Source: Lentilitoribacter sp. Alg239-R112
Lineage (GTDB): Bacteria; Pseudomonadota; Alphaproteobacteria; Rhizobiales; Rhizobiaceae
Length of the DNA stretch: 64,000 bases
NCBI RefSeq assembly: GCF_900537175.1
Contig: NZ_LS999833.1
Location: forward strand, 124,001-188,000
Direction of reading: 5' to 3'
Shown one piece after another: positions 58,698 to 64,000 of this stretch (its first letter is position 1; each line of letters starts with the position of its first letter). A program made the translations under genes and the position numbers. The notes under the pieces were generated by a model that worked only from the letters and a program-made list of their open reading frames with translations, searched no databases and was not told the origin of the DNA.

Positions 58698-59243
58698 ATG
58701 TCACTTCGCCATGCAATATTGGGGCTTTTGGCCCACAGCCCAATGACGGGATATGATTTACGAAAATCTATCGCGCAATCGGTTGGGCATTTCTGGACCG
58801 CAGATCAGGCACAAATCTATCGCACCCTTGCCTCATTGGTGCAGGACAATTTGGTGAGCGTGGAAACCCTTCACCAAGACGATAAGCCCAATCGCCGTTT
58901 GCATTCGATCCTGCCAACAGGTGAAGTTGAATTAAATGATTGGCTCAATACTCCTTTACAGCATGTGCCCATACGCGAGCCATTTTTACTCAAAATATTC
59001 CTCGGCGGCAGACAAGGTTCCGGCTCTATTTTAAAATTGCTGCGCAGCAGGATTGATGAGGCCGACGAAATGATAGCCACTCTGACAGCAATCAGGGCGC
59101 ATTTTAACAATGATAGCCCACCTGATTTGCAAACACGCTTACACCTTGCAACGCTGGAAAATGGTCTTGCCCATGCGCGTGCAGAACGTGAATGGGCGCA
59201 CAAACTAAGTCTTGAAATTCAATCAGAGTTTGATAATGAATAA
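58698..59243 (+). CDS. PadR-family transcriptional regulator
   Basis: 181 residues. The winged helix LRHAILGLLAHSPMTGYDLRKSIAQSVGHFWTADQAQIYRTLASLVQDNLVSVE is the PadR/Vir signature, with TADQAQIYRTLASL in the recognition helix. The C-terminal half is helical (LKLLRSRIDEADEMIATLTAI) as in PadR-s2 proteins. PadR proteins typically repress detoxification or efflux genes. Its stop overlaps the CPBP gene start by eight bases. Confidence 0.92.
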   Translation: MSLRHAILGLLAHSPMTGYDLRKSIAQSVGHFWTADQAQIYRTLASLVQDNLVSVETLHQDDKPNRRLHSILPTGEVELNDWLNTPLQHVPIREPFLLKIFLGGRQGSGSILKLLRSRIDEADEMIATLTAIRAHFNNDSPPDLQTRLHLATLENGLAHARAEREWAHKLSLEIQSEFDNE

Positions 59244-60027
59244 CATACCCACAGCCAGTGGTGCGCGGATTGCTATCTTTACTATCTGCGTTGTAGCACT
59301 CGGCAATATTTTTGGCCTGAATTACCAAGCCTTACAAGGTATTGGCGGGCTTTTGTTTATTCTCAGCCCTGCCCTTATAACAATCATCATGCGCACATTC
59401 ACAAAAGATGGCTGGGCAGATGCCGGGTTTGGTTATCGGCGCGGGCAGGTCAAAATATTACTTGCAGCGCTCCTGCTGTTCCCCTTAGTTTTCTTTTTTG
59501 CCATTGCAAGCGGCACAGCTCTCGGGTTTGTTCAGTTCGAGCCCGATGCATTTAAAAATCTGACCATCGCCATTTTAACCGGCGTACCCATGTTCTTGCT
59601 TTTTGCGATCAGCGAAGAATTTGCCTGGCGTGGTTATTTAGAACCCAAACTAGCAGCACTGGGGATGACTGCGCTACCAAGGCACTTATTGGTTGGGCTT
59701 ATCTGGTCCATATGGCACATAGGTTATGTCATTTCAGAAACCAGCCAAAGCACCCTGCCCCCACTTTTATATGCCTTGCTTTTCCTGATATCCTGTTTTG
59801 CGATGGCTGTAATTTATGGCCAATGGCGGGCAAAAACCGGAAGCTTCTGGCCAGCAGCAATCGCACATTGCATGGCCAATAGTTTAGCATGGCCATTGCT
59901 CACACCTGAGATCATCAAAGTCGACGCCCCCTTGTGGTTTGCCGCACGTCCCGAAGGTTTTGTTGCACTGGCAACCCTGTGCCTGCTTGCAGTCATAATG
60001 TTTGTCCTGCGCAAGAACGGCACTTAA
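59236..60027 (+). CDS. CPBP-family intramembrane metalloprotease
   Basis: 263 residues from ATG 59236. About eight helices carry the CPBP motifs: ISEEFAWRGYLEPKL (EExxWRG, E127/E128), WSIWHIGYV (H161) and AIIYGQWRAKTGSFWPAAIAHCMANS (the last His). The family includes prenyl-protein (CAAX) proteases and bacteriocin-immunity proteins; the bacterial role is often unknown. It is translationally coupled to the PadR gene, so it is likely regulated by it. Confidence 0.88.
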   Translation: MNNIPTASGARIAIFTICVVALGNIFGLNYQALQGIGGLLFILSPALITIIMRTFTKDGWADAGFGYRRGQVKILLAALLLFPLVFFFAIASGTALGFVQFEPDAFKNLTIAILTGVPMFLLFAISEEFAWRGYLEPKLAALGMTALPRHLLVGLIWSIWHIGYVISETSQSTLPPLLYALLFLISCFAMAVIYGQWRAKTGSFWPAAIAHCMANSLAWPLLTPEIIKVDAPLWFAARPEGFVALATLCLLAVIMFVLRKNGT

Positions 60028-60258
60028 TGACACATACTCCGAACATCATGCATTTCGGCAACAGAAAGCTCGCTGACCCGCGGCATCTTCAATTCTTCAT
60101 TGTTCATATTGGGAGTTCCTTAATGGTCCAAATCTTGCGCGCCTCTGCCTAATCAGCAGCTCTACGTGCGATGTTGGACTGATAAGACAGGCAATTCTAA
60201 TTTGTGGCGAGTGGCGCTGAGGGCCAAGTTTTATTGTGACGATGAACGACGGTCCCTG
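60028..60258. other. Intergenic region after the CPBP gene
   Basis: No convincing gene. It contains AGTGGCGCTGAGGGCCA (60210-60226), which matches 15 of 17 bases with 41550-41566 downstream of the cytochrome b561 gene, suggesting a small dispersed element. A T-rich hairpin closes the region. Confidence 0.4.
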
Positions 60259-60279
60259 CGAGCCAAGCTCGGTTTTTTT
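60259..60279 (+). terminator. Short terminator-like hairpin
   Basis: CGAGC (60259-60263), CAA, GCTCG (60267-60271), then G and seven T. The stem is only five pairs, but the T-run is strong. It lies 230 bases after the CPBP stop. Confidence 0.55.
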
Positions 60280-60345
60280 ACTTATTCTAATTGCAACGAA
60301 CTATAAATCATGACATGAATTTTGCTGAGTAGCGAGAGGCTCAAA

Positions 60346-60606
60346 ATGGACTCTAGATTTATCATAATGCTCATAGTTGCTGCCTGTTTTTTGGCCTATG
60401 CAGCGGCTGAATGGGGCTTAGAATGGCTATTTGCCAGTAAGCACGACAAACCAAAACTCAATTCAATCTACATTCTAAGTTCATTCTTGGGCACTATTGC
60501 TATCCTAATACTCACTTTTTTTGAGTTTTATGTTCTTATGGCTATCGTAATAGGACTCGCGATAATTATAATCACGGTCAAAAAATGGTATGGACAGATA
60601 AAGTAA
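60346..60606 (+). CDS. Small membrane protein, unrecognised
   Basis: 86 residues from ATG 60346 (GAGAGG upstream). Helices: FIIMLIVAACFLAYAAAEWGLEWLF, YILSSFLGTIAILILTFFEF and VLMAIVIGLAIIIITVKKW. Loops are polar. The high share of Ile/Leu makes function prediction impossible. The GNAT gene starts 34 bases downstream. Confidence 0.6.
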   Translation: MDSRFIIMLIVAACFLAYAAAEWGLEWLFASKHDKPKLNSIYILSSFLGTIAILILTFFEFYVLMAIVIGLAIIIITVKKWYGQIK

Positions 60607-60640
60607 TTTTTTATTCGCTATTTTATCGAACAGAAACCCC

Positions 60641-61096
60641 ATGACCAACTTCACAATCCGCCGCGCAACGCTCAAAGACACACAACCCCTCACCTCGTGC
60701 ATTGATGCTGCCTATGCGGGTTTTCTTGCCAAGGGCATTGAATTGCCACCTGTGTCAGAGGGTGTTGGGGACGATATTACCAACAACATTGTCTGGGTCG
60801 CTGAGAAGAATGAATGGATCATCGGTGGGCTTATCCTTGTTGTAAACTCTGATCATGACCAATCTCATGCAGCAAAGCTTGCCAATATTGCCGTGCATCC
60901 ATCGGCTGGCGGGCTTGGCATTGGTCGCGCTTTGATTACGACATGCGAGCGGTATGTGCGCGATCTTGGCCTCAGTGAATTGCATCTGGCCACCCATACG
61001 GACATGCCGGAAAATGTGGCGCTTTATGAACATCTCGGCTGGCACGTGACGGGCGCAGAAGGCAATAAAATCTTTATGACGAAAGCTTTAATCTAG
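60641..61096 (+). CDS. GNAT family N-acetyltransferase
   Basis: 151 residues. FTIRRATLKDTQPLTSCIDAAYAGF is the start, GGLILVVNSDHDQSHAAKLANIAVHPSAGGLGIGRALITTCERYVRDLG holds the acetyl-CoA loop GGLGIGRAL (about residues 88-96), and NVALYEHLGWHVTGAEGNKIFMTKAL the C-terminal strand. A common acetyltransferase of unknown substrate. It is downstream of the small membrane gene. Confidence 0.88.
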   Translation: MTNFTIRRATLKDTQPLTSCIDAAYAGFLAKGIELPPVSEGVGDDITNNIVWVAEKNEWIIGGLILVVNSDHDQSHAAKLANIAVHPSAGGLGIGRALITTCERYVRDLGLSELHLATHTDMPENVALYEHLGWHVTGAEGNKIFMTKALI

Positions 61097-61310
61097 TGCC
61101 CCGAACGCGGAAGCGTTCGCAAGCACGACGGTGCGTCCGAGCTAATGTGAGGCGTCCCGCACAGCGAAGCGCTTTTCAGCGCGACAGCGTGAGCGGAAAA
61201 CGAATTGCAAATCACTCCTGACAGAAATTGACACTTGATCGGACTAGATAGGTTTCACCAACGGATGGCAGCGCCTGACGCTCAAAGCGAAGCGCACCTA
61301 TCGTTTGATA
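61097..61310. other. GC-rich intergenic element with several hairpins
   Basis: Short inverted repeats follow the GNAT stop: GAACGC.GGAA.GCGTTC near 61107-61121, GCGAAGCGC/GCGCGACAGCG around 61161-61190, and GAAGCGCTTTTCAGCGC. Base composition is clearly different from the surrounding genes. It may be a REP/BIME-like repeat or an mRNA-stabilising region; other copies elsewhere in the genome would be needed to prove it. Confidence 0.35.
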
Positions 61311-61335
61311 CATGTTAACCTATAAGGCCCTACCC

Positions 61336-61698
61336 ATGAAAATGAATTACGCCGTTCTTGGAACAAATAATCTCAAAGCTTCCGTCCAATTCTACGACGC
61401 ACTTTTTGCGCAAACAGGCCCGAAACAGATATTTTCGACCGAGCGAATGACCTATTGGCAAGACGAAGATGCCAGCTTTACATTTGCTGTGGCAGAACCT
61501 TTTGACCAGCAACCGGCCACCCATGGCAACGGCAGCATGCTTGGCTTTAAAGTCGGTTCCAGCGAAGACGTCACACGGCTTCACAAAATGGTTCTTGAGC
61601 TGGGCGGTAAAAGCGAGGGCGAACCCGGTCAGCGTGGACCTTTATTTTCCGCCTATGCCAGAGATTTGGATGGAAATAAAATAAGTTTCTACGCTTGA
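61336..61698 (+). CDS. VOC-family (glyoxalase/bleomycin resistance-like) protein
   Basis: 120 residues from ATG 61336. A single VOC domain: MNYAVLGTNNLKASVQFYDALFAQTG, GNGSMLGFKVGSSEDVTRLHKMVLELGGKSEGEPGQRGPLFSAYARDLDGNKISFY. The metal-binding positions (first His/Glu is N/V here, last Glu is S in KISFYA) are not fully kept, so it may not be an enzyme. A lone gene. Confidence 0.85.
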   Translation: MKMNYAVLGTNNLKASVQFYDALFAQTGPKQIFSTERMTYWQDEDASFTFAVAEPFDQQPATHGNGSMLGFKVGSSEDVTRLHKMVLELGGKSEGEPGQRGPLFSAYARDLDGNKISFYA

Positions 61699-62186
61699 AG
61701 CGTGATGCCTTGATCGACACTTTCGCTATCATATCCTTTTATACCCCGACGACCTTCCCTGTCAAGTAAAATATGAATATTTTCCTATTTGTATTTTTGT
61801 TTAAAAGAACCAGAGACTTAGAATTTTTGTGCATTAAAACCCAATTGAGCGCTGCAATATTTACCTTTTATTAACTATGAACTCCTAGAAAACACCTGTT
61901 ATTTCTATTAGAGCTAGATTGCGCTAAGCAACTGTTATAAAATGGCTTTTCGGGAGGAATAACCTTAACAATTTGAGCAGCTCCGCGGGTGCGATTTTGC
62001 TTGATTCACAATCTTAGCTCTCCCGGCTAAGCGATTCAAAAGACTCATCTTTTGATCGCGATTATATATGCGCAAAAACGAACGCCGCTCACCGCAAACA
62101 GATTAACAAAAATTGCGACAATCAAGAATAAGCGCATGAATCAATATATGAACTTTTTCCTGCAAACCGTTCAATTGATTCATCAA
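61699..62186. other. Gene-free AT-rich region
   Basis: About 490 bases without a supported gene. AT-rich with short runs of T/A; frames in it have no family features or ribosome sites. It separates the VOC gene from the terminator of the convergent MAPEG gene. Confidence 0.5.
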
Positions 62187-62223
62187 AGCCCCCATCGCCC
62201 TACAAATGTATGTTTAGGGGGCT
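62187..62223 (-). terminator. Terminator hairpin of the MAPEG gene
   Basis: AGCCCCC (62187-62193) pairs with GGGGGCT (62217-62223) downstream of the MAPEG stop on the minus strand. The tail on that strand is T-poor (TTTGATG), so termination may be partial. Confidence 0.5.
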
Positions 62224-62241
62224 CTGACAGGTATTACCTAC

Positions 62242-62826
62242 CTAAAATGACATCATCATAGCCACAAACAGGTATCCCGCCATGGCATATAGCGGCAACA
62301 ATGTCAGGCTCATGAATATGCCACGCAGGTCGGTATTGGCGGCAAAATAGCTATAGGTATAGGCCAGACGCGACACACCAAAGCAAACCGACCAGACCAG
62401 AACCAGATAGGCGGGCGGCGAAACCAGCAGTGTCAGCCCTGCCAGAATAGCAAAATAAACGGTGTTCTCTGTCGTATTGCGATGGGCATTGTGCCGGCGC
62501 TCAAGCGCATCCCAACCCGCTTGTGCTGCATCTGCTTTTTCGCGGTTTTTCTCGGCCCATTCTTCCGGTGTGGTCAGCAGACCATGGTCAATCCGGGTCA
62601 GCTCAGTGCTCGTCATCAGCCATGTGTGATTGGCCAACAGCAGTACCGCTGCGATGATGATGCCGATAATGCTCAGCTTATCGGGCATTGCCACTGATAT
62701 GGGATCAAAACCGAAGGCCAGCCAGTTCACCACCATGCCAATGAAGATTAGCGCAAATGGATAACCAATGACCATCTTACGGGCCTTCGAGTTGCTATCT
62801 TCCTGTTCCGGCGTTTGTTTTAGCAT
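62242..62826 (-). CDS. MAPEG-family membrane protein
   Basis: 194 residues from ATG 62824-62826, directly after a GGGAGGGG site; an ATG 11 codons earlier has none. Four helices: MVIGYPFALIFIGMVVNWLAF, LSIIGIIIAAVLLLANHTWLM, FAILAGLTLLVSPPAYLVLVW and LTLLPLYAMAGYLFVAMMM. The motif ERRHNAHRNTTENTVYF (about residues 107-123) corresponds to the MAPEG glutathione-binding block. The family includes microsomal GSTs and leukotriene C4 synthase; bacterial members are often glutathione peroxidase-like. Confidence 0.85.
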   Translation of the reverse strand: MLKQTPEQEDSNSKARKMVIGYPFALIFIGMVVNWLAFGFDPISVAMPDKLSIIGIIIAAVLLLANHTWLMTSTELTRIDHGLLTTPEEWAEKNREKADAAQAGWDALERRHNAHRNTTENTVYFAILAGLTLLVSPPAYLVLVWSVCFGVSRLAYTYSYFAANTDLRGIFMSLTLLPLYAMAGYLFVAMMMSF

Positions 62827-62978
62827 GCACCCCTCCCGCAAATAGTTTTTGTTCGACATAATTTTGGTAAAGTTAGGTATGAAGGCGGATAAAAACAAGG
62901 TGTGAGTGCTGATCAAGTCAGCAAGAATTGTCAAACCACGGCTGTTGATTTGCAAATTCTGGGTGGTATTTTAGCACG

Positions 62979-63386
62979 ATGATTGATCCACCATTTGCCA
63001 GTGCCGATGTTGAAGCTGCGTTTAATGCGTTTCCTGAACCGGAGCGTAAAGGGCTATTGAAGCTGCGTGCGCTTATTTTCAAAACGGCTGCACAATCGCC
63101 AGAGGTTGGCACAATTGAAGAGACGCTAAAATGGGGGCAGCCATCTTATCTCACACCTGAAACAAAATCAGGGTCGACCATTCGGCTGGGCATGCCCAAA
63201 ACTGGTGGTTTTGCGATTTATACCCATTGCCAGACCACGCTGATTTCAGACTTTCAAAACCTGTTTCCCGATGATTTTGCCTATGAAGGAAATCGCGCCA
63301 TCCATTTTGACAATGAAGGCGCGATCCCGGCCCCAAAGCTGCAGATGTATATCCGCGCTGCCCTGACCTATCACCTGAAGACATAG
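62979..63386 (+). CDS. DUF1801 protein
   Basis: 135 residues. FNAFPEPERKGLLKLRALIFKTAAQSPEVGTIEETLKWGQPSYLTPETKSGSTIRLGMPKTGGFAIYTHCQTTLISDFQNLFP is the complete DUF1801 pattern: the helix pair, ETLKWGQPSY and the GFAIY strand. The fold is YdhG-like with unknown function. ATG 62979 has no strong ribosome site. It lies 152 bases from the divergent MAPEG start. Confidence 0.85.
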   Translation: MIDPPFASADVEAAFNAFPEPERKGLLKLRALIFKTAAQSPEVGTIEETLKWGQPSYLTPETKSGSTIRLGMPKTGGFAIYTHCQTTLISDFQNLFPDDFAYEGNRAIHFDNEGAIPAPKLQMYIRAALTYHLKT

Positions 63387-63605
63387 CCAACCCAACACGA
63401 TAAACGTGGAGAAAGCGTACATCAGGCAGTATGGCATCAATTTTGGGGTTTTGTCGGCGCGCCGCTCCACAAAGCGTCGCGCCTAAACCAGCTACACTAC
63501 TTGTTAAACGTGCTGGCTTAGTAAATGACAGATAGTCATCAGTGGTCTTTTATTCAATAAACATAAAACCAACTATCTATCACGTTTAAGTCATACAAAG
63601 CCTGA

Positions 63606-64000
63606 TTACTGCGAGAAAGCCTTAATGCCATCTCCCAAACCAATCTTACATGTCGCCTTAAGTGGCACCCACATGCTCTTTTGGTACTCGCCATTTGCAC
63701 CCTTAGCGAACAGGCGATATTTGGTGTCAATTGCCTGATGAATGCCGAGATCCTGCGCAATTGTCAGCACATAGCCATTACCAGTTTTTACAGCATTGGC
63801 GGTTTTCAATGCGCCCGGGCCTTGCCCTTCGCGAGCAAAGAAATAGTCCACCGGGCCGGCTTTATTTGTTTTAACCCATGCTTTCAGCTTGCCTGTTTCA
63901 GGACACAGATTTGTCTTTGGAGATTTGATCGCAAGTGTAACATCCATCACCTTCATAGCGGCCTCTTGCGGCGCTTTAATCTGATCTGCTCTTGCTGATG
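63606..64000 (-). CDS. Unrecognised protein, 3' end (partial)
   Basis: The gene runs off the right edge. The visible 131 residues read SARADQIKAPQEAAMKVMDVTLAIKSPKTNLCPETGKLKAWVKTNKAGPVDYFFAREGQGPGALKTANAVKTGNGYVLTIAQDLGIHQAIDTKYRLFAKGANGEYQKSMWVPLKATCKIGL. Two cysteines (CPET and ATCKIG) could pair, and the alternating pattern suggests an immunoglobulin-like beta domain in an exported protein. An internal ATG at 63954-63956 exists but the frame is open beyond it. Function unknown. Confidence 0.6.
   Translation of the reverse strand, partial: SARADQIKAPQEAAMKVMDVTLAIKSPKTNLCPETGKLKAWVKTNKAGPVDYFFAREGQGPGALKTANAVKTGNGYVLTIAQDLGIHQAIDTKYRLFAKGANGEYQKSMWVPLKATCKIGLGDGIKAFSQ

Noticed and set aside
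62052-62261. A plus-strand frame of 69 codons before the MAPEG gene
   Set aside because: No ribosome site or family feature, and it runs into the terminator hairpin and the end of the MAPEG gene.
1-64000. tRNA, rRNA, CRISPR array or intact insertion sequence
   Set aside because: No cloverleaf-like sequence, rRNA stretch, spaced direct-repeat array or transposase motif was found by eye; the tandem arrays at 38575 and 47481 have no spacers.

Overview
The window reads as a chromosomal stretch of an alphaproteobacterium, most likely a marine member of the Hyphomicrobiales (Rhizobiales). This is inferred from a moderately AT-leaning composition, a DUF1127 protein beside a LysR regulator, a PecS/PecM-type pair, a GTA/prophage-type 3TM holin and a BCCT compatible-solute transporter. 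No rRNA, tRNA, CRISPR array or intact transposase was seen. The content is accessory in style: about 13 transcription regulators, mostly divergent from the genes they probably control, with several recognisable palindromic operators.

Layout. 1-5.4 kb: 3' end of a chemoreceptor, GNAT, MFS transporter, TRIC channel, HpcH/HpaI aldolase, and a YafY-type regulator divergent from an SRPBCC/uncharacterised gene pair. 5.5-9.1 kb: di-haem cytochrome c peroxidase coupled to a hybrid histidine kinase with a pseudo-receiver, then a soluble cytochrome c. 9.1-15.4 kb: two GNATs, a DUF1127 protein with divergent LysR, an Aer-like PAS protein, a fatty acid desaturase, an AHSA1 protein. 15.5-22.1 kb: PAS kinase plus single-domain response regulator, MarR divergent from an EF-hand/ferric-reductase-like pair, a two-TM ion channel, and an MBL hydrolase divergent from HxlR. 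22.3-26.3 kb: pecS/pecM-like pair with a degenerate second copy of the pecS 3' end flanking a two-gene insert.

26.3-33.3 kb: GST, methyltransferase, MipA/OmpV protein, 7TM-AraC regulator with a membrane-SRPBCC fusion, an unrecognised membrane protein, a RES-domain protein and an SH3 protein. 33.3-38.2 kb: TetR plus a DevBCA-type ABC exporter. 38.6-43.4 kb: MarR/GST pair, LysR/cytochrome b561, BCCT transporter. 43.7-47.6 kb: a BlaI/BlaR1-type pair whose probable operator recurs, as a near-perfect palindrome, in front of two MalF/MalG-type permeases and a secreted alpha/beta hydrolase.

47.6-55.8 kb: PAS-PAS chemoreceptor, beta-lactamase-fold hydrolase, racemase, an ABM/NIPSNAP pair divergent from ArsR, a GlxA-type regulator and MFS exporter. 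The NIPSNAP gene is split in two frames at an A_AAA_AAG heptamer followed by a small stem-loop. 55.9-57.9 kb: an orphan phage-type lysis cassette (DUF1353, T4-type lysozyme, small membrane protein, 3TM holin, anchored coiled coil). 58-64 kb: DHFR-like reductase, PadR plus CPBP protease, GNAT, VOC, MAPEG, DUF1801, and the 3' end of an unrecognised gene.

The most interesting items are the possible programmed frameshift in the NIPSNAP gene, the BlaI-controlled permease/hydrolase locus, and the stand-alone lysis cassette. All family assignments come from reading motifs by eye; no searches were run.
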